Below are positions 53,510 to 62,517 of a stretch of 64,000 nt of DNA, piece after piece. The position numbers were made by a program, and so were the translations under genes. How positions within the stretch are numbered: the first letter of the stretch is position 1; each line of letters opens with the position of its first letter. The notes under the pieces were generated by a model that saw only the letters and a list, made by a program, of their open reading frames with translations, was not told the origin of the DNA and ran no database searches. The stretch spans positions 1-64,000 of the forward strand of contig CAJOLH010000001.1 of the NCBI GenBank assembly GCA_905235375.1, in the 5' to 3' direction. Origin of the DNA: an uncultured Bacteroidales bacterium. GTDB taxonomy: Bacteria > Bacteroidota > Bacteroidia > Bacteroidales > UBA3663.

Positions 53510-54901
53510 ATGAAATTCCAACATTATATCAGCTGCCTCTGCTCATTCCTTGTCCTTGGTCTGTTCTCCTGTTCAGACGACAATACGGGCAGCATCGACG
53601 TCAGCGGTTCGTGCCTCGTCGAGGAGTTCCAGCTCAACGGTCAGTATGAGGGCATCATCAATACCGAGAAACGGCTTGTCAAGGTCAAGGTGCCTGAGAC
53701 CTTCGACCGCAAGGGCGATATGGAGATCACGAATCTTCGCATTTCCGAAGGCGCACAGGCCAACCTGAAGGTGGGTGATCACCTGAACTTCAACGGCGAC
53801 CGTTCGCTTCACATCTTCAACGGCGACCTCGTGATGGATTATCAGATTGCCGTACGCAACGACGAAGCCCTGCTGACCCTCTTCATCCTCGAAGGCGTGA
53901 AGGGTGCCATCAACCAGCAGGACAAGACCGTCACCGTCAGTGTGATGGCAAACAGCGGCATCGACCTGACCAATGCCACCTTCGAGGTGGAGTGCAGCGA
54001 GGATGCAACCTGCTCGCCCGCCAGCGGTACGAAGGGCAACTTCACCGAACCCTTCCAGCTCACGCTCAACGACAACACCGCCACCAGCGTCTATACCGTC
54101 TATGTGACACTCATCGACGAACCTGTAGCCCTCTTCGTAGGCGAAGCCGAGAACATCGAACTGCTCAACGATGAGGAGAAGGCCGCTGCCAAGTGGCTCA
54201 CCGGCAATATCGCCAGCGCCGCCTACGCTTCGTGGAGCGATGTGGCAAGCGGCAACATTTCGCTCAATAAGTGCAAACTCATCTTCTTCCATCGTCACTG
54301 TCCATCCTATGGCAACTACAACGGATTTGCCGAGGCAGAGACAGGCGCCATGACAGCATTGGCCCGTATGAAGGAGTTCTGGCAGAATGGAGGCGCATTC
54401 GTGCTGGGTCGCTCAGCCGTGAACTATTCCATCGCCCTCGGTGCCATGCCTGAGGATGCTTATCCGAACAACGTATGGGGCGGCGGCAACGGCGAAGGCT
54501 CCGACCTGATGGGCGACGATCCCTGGCACTTCTTTGCCTACGACATCTCGCATCCATTGTGGAACGGACTGAAGACCTATCCCGGTGCACCCGAGAATGC
54601 CGTCTATACACTCGACAAGGACTACACCATCTGCAACACCACATCGCAGTATGGCTTCTGGGACACCTATAGCGGAGGCAAGGATGCTTTCGAGGCAAAG
54701 ACCGGTGGTCGTGCCTTAGGTGGCGACAACAGCGTTTCCTCATGGGAACTCAAGGGTGCCAATGGCGAATACGGCAAGGGAGGTATCATCTGCTTAGGTT
54801 CGGGTCTCTTCGACTGGAACTCTCCCACTGCCTATACGTCCAACTATCACGATAATATGGGTAAGATCATGCTCAATGCTTTTGATTATTTAACCAAGTA
54901 A
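53510..54901 (+). CDS. DUF4960 surface lipoprotein (SusE/F position)
   Basis: This 463-residue lipoprotein (lipobox LFSC, then SDDNTGSIDVSGSC) has two or three Ig-like beta domains in the first 200 residues (FQLNGQYEGIINTEKRLV, MEITNLRISEGAQANLKVGD). The C-terminal DUF4960 domain (about 205-463) contains VALFVGEAENIELLNDEEKA and KLIFFHRHCPSYG. In Bacteroidota DUF4960 genes often accompany GH32 enzymes, and the SusE/F position suggests a glycan-binding surface protein, here probably for fructan. The DUF4960 part resembles a glutamine-amidotransferase-like alpha/beta fold, but no catalytic triad is evident. Confidence 0.78.
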   Translation: MKFQHYISCLCSFLVLGLFSCSDDNTGSIDVSGSCLVEEFQLNGQYEGIINTEKRLVKVKVPETFDRKGDMEITNLRISEGAQANLKVGDHLNFNGDRSLHIFNGDLVMDYQIAVRNDEALLTLFILEGVKGAINQQDKTVTVSVMANSGIDLTNATFEVECSEDATCSPASGTKGNFTEPFQLTLNDNTATSVYTVYVTLIDEPVALFVGEAENIELLNDEEKAAAKWLTGNIASAAYASWSDVASGNISLNKCKLIFFHRHCPSYGNYNGFAEAETGAMTALARMKEFWQNGGAFVLGRSAVNYSIALGAMPEDAYPNNVWGGGNGEGSDLMGDDPWHFFAYDISHPLWNGLKTYPGAPENAVYTLDKDYTICNTTSQYGFWDTYSGGKDAFEAKTGGRALGGDNSVSSWELKGANGEYGKGGIICLGSGLFDWNSPTAYTSNYHDNMGKIMLNAFDYLTK

Positions 54902-54914
54902 AAACAGAAATGTT

Positions 54915-56513
54915 ATGAAGACAATGATATATGCATCATTCGCAGTAATTCTTTCAGCATTGACGCTGACGGCTTGCAGTGACGACAACTTCGATGGCGA
55001 TCCTGCACGCGACTGGGAAGGCAGCACCACCTATTTTGCTCCCACCGACGACCAGGGGTTCAACACCTACTACAAACCTGCTATCGGACGTGTGGGCGAC
55101 CCCATGCCCTTCTTCGACCAGCGGACTGACGACTTCAAGGTGCTTTACCTCCAGGAGTTCGACAACAACATGAGCTATCGCTTCCACCCCATCTGGGCAG
55201 TATCGACGGTCGATGGCGCTAACTATGAGTCGCTGGGCGAGATTCTGCCTTTCGGCAGCAACGACTATCAGCAGGATGCTGCACTCGGCACGGGCTGCTG
55301 TTTCGAGAAGGATGGCACCTACTACATCTACTACACCGGACACAACGGAAACTGCAAATACCGCGAAGCTGTGATGCGCGCCACTTCCACCGATTTCAAG
55401 ACGTGGACCAAGGACGAGCTCTGGCAGCTCAACGGTCCCGATTTCGGCTATTCTGCCAACGACTTCCGCGACCCGCAGATCTTCGTTGCCGACGATGGTC
55501 TCTATCACATGGTCATCGCCACCTATCCCGAATGGGGTGGCGACCCATGCTTCGCCGAGTTCAAGTCGAACGACCTGAAGAACTGGGAGCATATCGGACG
55601 CTTCAAGATGATCTGGGACCGTATGCTCGAATGTCCCGACATCTTCAAGATGGGTAACTTCTGGTACCTCGTCTATAGCGAGAGCGTACGCACCAGCTGG
55701 AGTCGCAAGGTAAAGTACATGGTGGCATCGAGCTACGACGATCTGAAGAACTGCTTCAACGACGGACCACGATGGCCAGCCGACGGACATGAGGGCATTC
55801 TCGACACCCGTGCCTTCTATGCCGGCAAGACGGCTTCGAACGGCACCGACCGCTACATCTGGGGATGGTGTCCCTTCCGTTCGGGCGCCGATGTTCACGA
55901 GAAGAACATCAGTGTAGGCGGTGGCGACGGCAACGAACCCAACTGGTCGGGCGCACTGGTTTGCCACAAGCTCATCCAGCATCCCAACGGCACACTTACC
56001 CTCGGCGCAGTGCCTGCCATGGCTGCTAAGTTCAACACGACGCAGAACGCCAATGTGATGGCATCGAATGGCTACAGCAACGGAACCCTCTCTGGCAACG
56101 ATGCCTACGTGCTATTCAACCGTCTCGGCACCAGTAACCATATCAGCTTCACGGTCAAGACGTCCAACAACTGGGATAAGTTCGGCGTATCGTTTGTGCG
56201 CGGCACCGATTCGAACAAATACTACACGATGGTAGTTAATCCTGAGGACGAGAATCATCGCAAGGTGAACTTCGAACAGGAAGGCACCGAAGGCAAGGGC
56301 TTTGTCGATGGCATCGATGGATATTGGTTCGAGCGTCCTGCCGACAATATCTACAACATCGACATCTACACCGACAACTCTGTCATCGTCATGTATATCA
56401 ACGATGTCTGCTGCTACACGCAGCGCATCTATGGCATACAGAAGAACTGCTGGAGCATCAACAACTACGGTGGCTCGGTAACCGTAAGCGACGTAAAAGT
56501 ATCACAGCAATAG
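54915..56513 (+). CDS. GH32-like five-bladed propeller lipoprotein (DUF4975 type)
   Basis: A 532-residue lipoprotein (lipobox LTAC, Cys21). A GH32-type beta-propeller occupies about 40-350. The nucleophile strand reads RVGDPMPFFD (Asp62) in place of the usual WMNDPNG. The FRDPQIF motif and the acid/base motif LECPDIFK are conserved, so all three acidic residues of GH32 are present. The C-terminal beta-sandwich (about 370-530) belongs to the DUF4975 type. An endo- or exo-acting surface fructanase is the likely role, starting the breakdown for the SusCD pair. The altered first motif leaves the exact linkage (levan, inulin or another furanoside) open. It is the last gene of the operon, with a terminator at 56594-56637. 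Confidence 0.8.
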   Translation: MKTMIYASFAVILSALTLTACSDDNFDGDPARDWEGSTTYFAPTDDQGFNTYYKPAIGRVGDPMPFFDQRTDDFKVLYLQEFDNNMSYRFHPIWAVSTVDGANYESLGEILPFGSNDYQQDAALGTGCCFEKDGTYYIYYTGHNGNCKYREAVMRATSTDFKTWTKDELWQLNGPDFGYSANDFRDPQIFVADDGLYHMVIATYPEWGGDPCFAEFKSNDLKNWEHIGRFKMIWDRMLECPDIFKMGNFWYLVYSESVRTSWSRKVKYMVASSYDDLKNCFNDGPRWPADGHEGILDTRAFYAGKTASNGTDRYIWGWCPFRSGADVHEKNISVGGGDGNEPNWSGALVCHKLIQHPNGTLTLGAVPAMAAKFNTTQNANVMASNGYSNGTLSGNDAYVLFNRLGTSNHISFTVKTSNNWDKFGVSFVRGTDSNKYYTMVVNPEDENHRKVNFEQEGTEGKGFVDGIDGYWFERPADNIYNIDIYTDNSVIVMYINDVCCYTQRIYGIQKNCWSINNYGGSVTVSDVKVSQQ

Positions 56514-56593
56514 TGCGTTTGGTTTAGCTTCTTCGCTGTTTGCATTGAACATTTATCTCCATTGTTAAATTAAAAAAGATGTATTAACAATGC

Positions 56594-56637
56594 CCCAGGG
56601 TGACTGTCGAAGAGATAGGCACCCTGGGATTTATTTT
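56594..56637 (+). terminator. terminator of the GH32-type operon
   Basis: CCCAGGGTG (56594-56602) pairs with CACCCTGGG (56620-56628) and is followed by ATTTATTTT. It is a GC-rich 9-bp stem 80 bases after the last stop codon. Confidence 0.75.
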
Positions 56638-56638
56638 A

Positions 56639-57015
56639 AGTTTTCGTAGATTTCGTTGTTTTCGTAGTTTTCGGAATCTTAAATACGATGGGGGTTATTC
56701 CGAAAATGCCCGAATAAGGTCACACAGATCGCACAGATTCACACAGATTTTGCTTGCGTACTCCCGTGATGGGCCGCGAGTCGCTAAGGAGGTATTTTTC
56801 TCTACGGACTTTTAGGACTTTAAGGACTTTTTGCTTGCGCACTCCCAAAGATAGTCCTTGAAGTCCGTAGAGATTTAGGGTCACACTGATCGCACAGATT
56901 CACACAAATTTTGCTTGCGCACCTCAAGGATAGTCCCTTAAGTCCTTGAAGTCCGTAGAGAAATTAAAATAACACCGTAGAGATAAGAAAAGTCCGTAGA
57001 GATAAGATGTCGGGC
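56639..57015. repeat. repeat-rich intergenic mosaic
   Basis: This non-coding stretch of about 380 bases holds a TTTTCGTAG-type tract (56639-56680). A direct repeat of 41 bases follows (56718-56758 and 56879-56919, two mismatches, core CGCACAGATTCACACA). There is an inverted repeat CTCTACGGACTT / AAGTCCGTAGAG (56800-56811, 56861-56872), and several further copies of AGTCCGTAGAGA up to 57003. No ORF or promoter is apparent within it. Confidence 0.65.
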
Positions 57016-57087
57016 AACTTGGTTTATGAGTTTTATAAATAATTGCAGATTTTTGCCAAAATTCTTGTAAATGTCAAAAAAAATACC

Positions 57088-57095
57088 TATATTTG
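57088..57095 (+). promoter_or_regulatory. -7 box of the Fic gene
   Basis: TATATTTG followed by CACCA, 22 bases before the ATG at 57118. It overlaps the 5' extension of the ORF-track entry and so fixes the start. Confidence 0.7.
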
Positions 57096-57117
57096 CACCA
57101 ACAATCAAACTAATCGT

Positions 57118-58092
57118 ATGACATCCATCGACAAAAACATCTTGGTAGGCAAATATCAGCGTGCAGACGAGAACAATCGTTTGCTCTCAGAATATCGTCC
57201 CTTGCCATCCGAAACGTTGAAATCGCTTCGTGAATACTATCGCGTTGGGCTTACCTACACGAGCAATGCCATCGAAGGCAACAGCCTGACTGAATCTGAA
57301 ACCAAGGTGGTAATTGAAGATGGCCTAACCATAGAGGGAAAGCCACTTCGTGAAATCTACGAGGCTGTGGGTCATGCAAAAGCCTACGATTTTCTGCACG
57401 AGATTACCGAAAAGGAACAACTGGAGGAAGAAGACATTCTGACGCTGCATCGGATATTCTATCAGCAGATCGACCCCGAAAAGGCAGGCGTCTTTCGCAA
57501 CGTGAAGGTGTTTATCAGCGGCAGTCGCTATGCGGTCTCTCCTGTTACAAGGATAGCCGAAGATATGTGCAAATTAGTCAGTTGGTATAATCGAAACGAG
57601 AAGAAGCTCCACCCCATCGAATTGGCTGCCGAACTCCACCTGCGGTTTGTCTTCATACACCCTTTCATCGATGGAAATGGAAGAGTATCACGTCTAATTA
57701 TGAATCTTGCATTGCTGCGAAACGGATTTTCCATTGCCCTGATTCCCGCCATTTTGCGCCATGAGTATATACGTTCGCTCGAAGCAGCTCATACCGATAA
57801 ATCCATATTCATCGACTTCATAGCCGATCGAGTTATTGCCACGCAAAGCGACCTACTTCGCCTTCTCAAGAGTCAGGATGATACTGTAAATGATACTGTA
57901 AAATTGTCGATGACAGAGCGCGTGGTGCTCGATGCCATCCGCAGTTTCCCCACTTTTACATACGAACAACTTGCTAACCAATGCCTTCTCTCTCGTCCTA
58001 CCATTGCCCGAACGCTCAAAACACTTCAAAATCGTAATCTTATCCGCCGTATCGGTTCAGACAAAACGGGTCATTGGGAGTTGATACTGTAA
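57118..58092 (+). CDS. Fic family protein (AMPylase type) with C-terminal winged helix
   Basis: With the start at 57118 the protein has 324 residues. The Fic core motif HPFIDGNGR (181-189) is intact, so nucleotide transfer, usually AMP onto a hydroxyl side chain, is expected. An N-terminal inhibitory helix motif TSNAIEGN (48-55) matches (S/T)xxxE(G/N), so the enzyme should be self-inhibited by Glu53 in the class II manner. The last 80 residues form a winged-helix DNA-binding-like domain (FTYEQLANQCLLSRPTIART). This layout is a common chromosomal Fic type. No antitoxin gene is adjacent. The stop codon lies 16 bases before a 42-bp tandem repeat array. Confidence 0.88.
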   Translation: MTSIDKNILVGKYQRADENNRLLSEYRPLPSETLKSLREYYRVGLTYTSNAIEGNSLTESETKVVIEDGLTIEGKPLREIYEAVGHAKAYDFLHEITEKEQLEEEDILTLHRIFYQQIDPEKAGVFRNVKVFISGSRYAVSPVTRIAEDMCKLVSWYNRNEKKLHPIELAAELHLRFVFIHPFIDGNGRVSRLIMNLALLRNGFSIALIPAILRHEYIRSLEAAHTDKSIFIDFIADRVIATQSDLLRLLKSQDDTVNDTVKLSMTERVVLDAIRSFPTFTYEQLANQCLLSRPTIARTLKTLQNRNLIRRIGSDKTGHWELIL

Positions 58093-58108
58093 ATATTTTC
58101 GAAGCAAA

Positions 58109-58570
58109 CATTCTGTCGGCCGTCATAGTGCTTTATCCGACAGAAGCAAGCATTCTGTCGCCCGTCATAGTGCTTTATCCGAGAGGAAGAAGCATTCTGT
58201 CGGCCGTTATAGTGCTTTATCCGACAGGATGAAGCATTCTGTCGGCCGTCATAGTGCTTTATCCGAGAGGAAGAAGCATTCTGTCGGCCGTTATAGTGCT
58301 TTATCCGACAGAAGGAAGCATTCTGTCGGCCGTCACAGTGCTTTATCCGAGAGGAAGAAGCATTCTGTCGCCCGTCATAGTGCTTTATCCGACAGGAAGA
58401 AGCATTCTGTCGGCCGTCATAGTGCTTTATCCGAGAGGAGGAAGCATTCTGTCGCCCGTCATAGTGCTTTATCCGACAGGAGGAAGCTTTCTGTCGGCCG
58501 TCATAGTGCTTTATCCGACAGGAAGAAGCATTCTGTCGCCCGTCATAGTGCTTTATCCGACAGGAAGAAA
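58109..58570. repeat. eleven 42-bp palindromic tandem repeats
   Basis: Eleven consecutive units of exactly 42 bases, plus a decayed twelfth beginning at 58571. Each contains TTCTGTCGGCC, a conserved middle (AGTGCTTTATCC) and CCGACAGG or CCGAGAGG. CTGTCGG and CCGACAG are complementary, so hairpins can form within a unit and, with a shorter loop, across unit borders. Variation is confined to a few positions. Two plus-strand frames and one minus-strand frame stay open over the array because 42 is divisible by three, but none has a start before the array. It is not a CRISPR array, because there are no distinct spacers. Confidence 0.95.
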
Positions 58571-58618
58571 CATTCTGTCGCGCGACAGCGTGCTTGCTAC
58601 AACAGATATATAAAAATA

Positions 58619-58644
58619 TCAGGCATGATTGAAGTCATGCCTGA
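58619..58644 (-). terminator. terminator after the first LruC-type gene
   Basis: TCAGGCATGA and TCATGCCTGA form a 10-bp stem. On the minus strand it is followed by TATTTTTATAT. It resembles the hairpin at 60505-60530 behind the paralogous gene. Confidence 0.75.
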
Positions 58645-58678
58645 AATAAGTAACTAAATCTCAATATTGATTATCCGA

Positions 58679-60324
58679 TTAGGGATTATATAAATTACCT
58701 TCGTTTGTGACATTGTTATACCAAAGTTGATCATACGCCTGTCCCTCACCAGGATTGATGCCTTGATAGAAATTCGGATAACTCTTTGTGATGGTTTGGA
58801 ACTCTTTCATCCATCGTGTTTGAACCGATCCCATAACTACAGATGGACATCTATCTCCATCATAAATAATCCCATGGGATTTATCAACATCAGGGAATTC
58901 ATTGCTAATATCTCCAACATAAAGGATAATATCACGTTCTCCATTGCCAATTATCTTCAAATCATCTTCAGTGAAAGGATCTGGCCATTGTTGAAGCACA
59001 ACAGGTTCAAGGCCATCTTGACCATTTGCTGCACCTACATTGATGGGCTTATATAAACCTTTCGACCTATCAAGCCAAGGATCTTGTGGTGGTAAATTCT
59101 TTTGTTGGGCGCACATCCACTCATGGAGTTCGATGTCTTCACCATTAATGTTTCTCATATATTCTGCACCATCCAAGTAAGTATTCTGATTTACACGAAT
59201 ATATTCATTTTCTTGATACGTAGATATACAGGAAGAGTACCTCCGACGGCACGAAGCACAGTACGCTTATACTCGAAATCGAATACAACATCGTTGAAGT
59301 CGAAATCGAAGGACGTTAAATCCTCTGCCATGAAACGCTTAGCTACAGGGAGAGGAAGATCTCCATCAATATAAAGTATAATGTCGTTATAGTCAAAGTC
59401 AATAAAATCGTGATCCCAAGCATCTTCTATACCGATAATCATATAGCGCTTGATACCTTCGTCTCCATATTCAGTTTGATTATATAAAAGCTGTGAAGGG
59501 CCATTATATACATCATATAAATTACTCGTATTATTCGGATAAAATGTTGAATAATTTCTATTATTCTGATCGCCTACCCAACCATTTGTATAATAATGAT
59601 ATCGAGTACCATTATATCCTGTAAGAGCAATTTCGAACCAGAACACAGTTCCTGCATCAAGATGAACGTATGCAGAAAATCCTGGATTATGTTTGATATT
59701 ACCACCATTTTGATTTGGTTCAACAGGACCAACACCATGATCATCAGGATTACTCATTACGTGATCTACGAATAATAATCGTGTATGATCTACAGTTGCT
59801 TGTTCATTTGGAAGACGATAATGTAAAATTAATTGAAAATTTCGTTCATGTAAGACTTCGAAATCGCCACCATACCAAATAGGAGTAATGTTAAAGTTTC
59901 CATCGCCAGTGGAATACAGATCATACTGAGTTTGCCCTTTAGTATAATTGTTTTGACCTTCTGCGAGATATTGTGCATAAGATGTTACAACATCATAGGT
60001 AACATAACCGGGTTGAGTATTATTAAATTTAAAACCCCAACCATCACCCGAAGCGTCCCATCCACCCGCAGGAGGAGTAGGCACGGCACGAGTCTTAGCT
60101 GAAGAACCATAACCATTCCTCAACATATCGATCGCCTGCGAAAAGAAATCCCAACTCTGATTGGCATCAGGTTTACCAAACTGCTTGATGAAGGCATTGT
60201 CGTAAGACCTTTGCTTCAAGGTAGCTTCAGTCACATCGAGATCTTCGTCATGGCAGGCAGTAAACCCAGCAAAAACAATAGCACCCAGCAGGGTGGCACT
60301 AAGATAAGTGTAGATCTTTTTCAT
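58679..60324 (-). pseudogene. LruC/DUF4842 domain lipoprotein, one-base frameshift
   Basis: Two ORFs (60363-59191 and 59176-58679) form one protein of about 548 residues, close to the 551 of its neighbour paralog. The start at 60324 gives MKKIYTYLSATLLGAIVFAG and lipobox FTAC. LruC-type motifs are clear: DFDYNDIILYIDG and DFDFNDVVFDFEYKRTVLRAVGG. After VLRAVGGTLPVY the frame is lost; one added base near 59225 restores STYQENEYIRVNQNTYLDGA and then the C-terminal half with RWMKEFQTITKSYP. The total (1646 bases) is one short of a multiple of three. It has its own promoter and terminator. It is a decayed gene or a sequencing error. Confidence 0.78.
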
Positions 60325-60372
60325 AAATAATGATTTTATAAAGTTGTTAATAAACTGCTTCAAAATTCATTG

Positions 60373-60380
60373 CAAATATA
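60373..60380 (-). promoter_or_regulatory. -7 box of the first LruC-type gene
   Basis: The minus strand reads TATATTTG then CAATG, 49 bases before the start at 60324. Confidence 0.6.
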
Positions 60381-60504
60381 GCAACTATATATTTAAAATG
60401 ATAAAGAAATTTTAATTAATATTAATAATGGATAATTATTAGCAATAAATATTATATAGTGGGAACTCCACATTGCAAAAACAAGAGTATTTGACAATAT
60501 AAAA

Positions 60505-60530
60505 TCAGGCATAACCGAAGTTATGCCTGA
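60505..60530 (-). terminator. terminator after the second LruC-type gene
   Basis: TCAGGCATAAC and GTTATGCCTGA give an 11-bp stem with a CGAA loop, followed on the minus strand by TTTTATATTG. Confidence 0.78.
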
Positions 60531-60568
60531 AAGAAATTAGTAGTAAATGCCGATTTAGATAATCCCAA

Positions 60569-62224
60569 TTATGGATTATAAACATAAGCATTATTAACAT
60601 TATAGTTATACCATAGATTATTATAGTCTTGATCGGATGAAGGATTATTACCTTTCCAGAACGTTGGATAACTCTTAGTGATGGTTTGGAATTCCTTCAT
60701 CCATCTTGTTTCTACAGTTGTCGCCATAATAGAAGGACAATTCCCTGCACCAACAGGATAAACAATCATTGGTCCAGCCTCACCTGCTTTGGGTGTAACA
60801 CCTCCATTGAATACATCTACATATGGTAACCAAGTAGCATTATTTAAAACTCTAAGTTGCATATCTTCGGGGTTTTCTGGGAAATTACTCAATTGAGTAT
60901 CGGTTAGAGGTATAGCCCATTGATTTAAAAGTACAGGAACAAGCGTAACGCCATTCTCTGCATCAACATTAATGGGCTTATAATATTGTCCTTTAGGATG
61001 AGCAGCATCAACATACCACCATTCATCCGTCTCTGTATGGTCTGGATTATTTGGTTGATTTTTCCACATCCATTCATGAAGTTCTTCACTTAGAATCATT
61101 GGACTTTCTCCACCATGGGGATCATTTAGAGCAATAAATACAGGTTGAATACCTCCAACAGCACGAAGTACTGCACGCTTATACTCCAGATCGACTACAA
61201 CATCATTAAAATCAAAATCGTAAGTAGTTAAGTCCTCCATCATGAAACGCTTAGCAACTGGAACAGGAAGTTCGCCATCAATATACAGCACTAAGTCATT
61301 ATAGTCGAAATCTAACCAATGCAAATTTTCCCAGCAATCCTCGAAACCAATAACCATATAGCGTTCAATTTTGTCATCGCCATAAGTAGTAGCAACCTCA
61401 TCATACATAAGCATTGATGGTCCATTATATTTGTGATAATAGTCTTTTGCCTTATTTGCATAATTATGATAACCGTATGGCATCCCTACACCATTAGGAT
61501 CAGGATTTACCCAACCATTAGGATAATCTCCTTCTGGAAATATAGAATAATCATAATTTTTTATATGAGAATCAACTGTAATATAGTCATGCTCTTCAGA
61601 ATCAAGGACATCACCTGCCCAACCACTTTTACGGATGGTTGTCATCTTGAACCAGAATTTTCTGCCTACTGGAAGCTCGACATCACAAGATAAACCAGGA
61701 TTTCTATAATTACCACCACTAACACTATCAAATAATTTTTCCTCATGATATACATTATCATTATCATAAAAACAAATATATAAATGTGTCTCAAAACCTC
61801 CATTTATTTCATATTGCCCACCATACCAAATAGCAGAAATTGTAAATTTTCCAGTAGAATAAAGATCATATTCCGACTGTCCTCGTGTATAATTATTTTG
61901 ACCTTCAGGAAGAAGAGTATTGTATCGAGCTACAACATCACCGGTGATATAAGCAGGTTGTTCATCTCGAGGATTAACCGACCATCCATTACCAGAAGCA
62001 CGCGTTCCAGCATTATTCTTCAAACCATCAATAGCCTGAGCATAGAAATCCCAGCTCTGATTTGGATCTGGTTTGCCGAACTGATTGATAAATGCATTGT
62101 CATAAGCCTTTTGCTTCAGGGTAGCTTCACTCACATCGAAATCTTCGTCCTGGCAGGCTGTAAACCCAACCACAACACTGGCACCCAATAGGGCGACACT
62201 AAGATAATTGAAAAATTTAGACAT
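60569..62224 (-). CDS. LruC/DUF4842 domain lipoprotein
   Basis: An intact 551-residue lipoprotein (signal MSKFFNYLSVALLGASVVVG, lipobox FTAC). The acidic repeat-like motifs WLDFDYNDLVLYIDGELPVP and YDFDFNDVVVDLEYKRAVLR are the hallmark of LruC-type domains. A C-terminal DUF4842-like region ends with RWMKEFQTITKSYPTFW. The aspartate-rich motifs could bind calcium. The function is unknown; relatives are surface proteins in Bacteroidota and Leptospira. It is a tandem paralog of the frameshifted downstream gene, sharing the N-terminal SEATLKQKAYDNAF, GKPDPNQSWDFYAQAID and the C-terminal block. It has its own promoter (62310-62343) and terminator. Confidence 0.85.
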   Translation of the reverse strand: MSKFFNYLSVALLGASVVVGFTACQDEDFDVSEATLKQKAYDNAFINQFGKPDPNQSWDFYAQAIDGLKNNAGTRASGNGWSVNPRDEQPAYITGDVVARYNTLLPEGQNNYTRGQSEYDLYSTGKFTISAIWYGGQYEINGGFETHLYICFYDNDNVYHEEKLFDSVSGGNYRNPGLSCDVELPVGRKFWFKMTTIRKSGWAGDVLDSEEHDYITVDSHIKNYDYSIFPEGDYPNGWVNPDPNGVGMPYGYHNYANKAKDYYHKYNGPSMLMYDEVATTYGDDKIERYMVIGFEDCWENLHWLDFDYNDLVLYIDGELPVPVAKRFMMEDLTTYDFDFNDVVVDLEYKRAVLRAVGGIQPVFIALNDPHGGESPMILSEELHEWMWKNQPNNPDHTETDEWWYVDAAHPKGQYYKPINVDAENGVTLVPVLLNQWAIPLTDTQLSNFPENPEDMQLRVLNNATWLPYVDVFNGGVTPKAGEAGPMIVYPVGAGNCPSIMATTVETRWMKEFQTITKSYPTFWKGNNPSSDQDYNNLWYNYNVNNAYVYNP

Positions 62225-62309
62225 AATTGAATTATTTAATAAAGTTATTAAAAAAATATTTCATAAAATCGTCCATCCAAATAGAGTATAACTCTATTCA
62301 AAATTTCCG

Positions 62310-62343
62310 CAAATATACGGACTATTTATTTACCTTAATCAAA
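62310..62343 (-). promoter_or_regulatory. promoter of the second LruC-type gene
   Basis: On the minus strand TTTG (62343-62340), then TATATTTG (62317-62310) followed by CGGAA. The start codon is 85 bases downstream. Confidence 0.55.
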
Positions 62344-62449
62344 AGAAACTAAATAAAACAGATTTTTTACAAAATTAATGAAAAATAGCTTCATTATTGA
62401 CAACCAAACCTGCCAAATAAATGCCTGATTTATCAAATTTGTAGAAATA

Positions 62450-62517
62450 AATCGACGGACTCCAAACCTATAAATACGCCTTTCAGCAATCGTTATTAGG
62501 CTTGGGGTCCGCCGATT
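62450..62517 (-). terminator. long hairpin behind the CotH-type gene
   Basis: Two 21-base arms (62450-62470 and 62497-62517; core GGACTCCAA / TTGGGGTCC) can pair almost throughout on the minus strand, with two G-U wobbles and one mismatch. On the plus strand the same arms give two A-C mismatches. The minus-strand transcript continues with TTTATTTC, so a terminator or 3'-end structure for the CotH-type gene is likely. Confidence 0.6.

Noticed and set aside
57043-57117. N-terminal extension of the Fic ORF
   Set aside because: It contains the promoter (57088-57095), and the conserved Fic N-terminus begins at 57118.
58109-58570. Possible CRISPR array
   Set aside because: Unit length is regular, but neighbouring units are almost identical along their full 42 bases, so there are no unique spacers, and no cas genes are present.
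58229-58657. ORFs 58229-58657 and 58254-58613 as genes
   Set aside because: Both are open only because the 42-bp unit is a multiple of three. Their starts lie within the array, and the two frames overlap completely.
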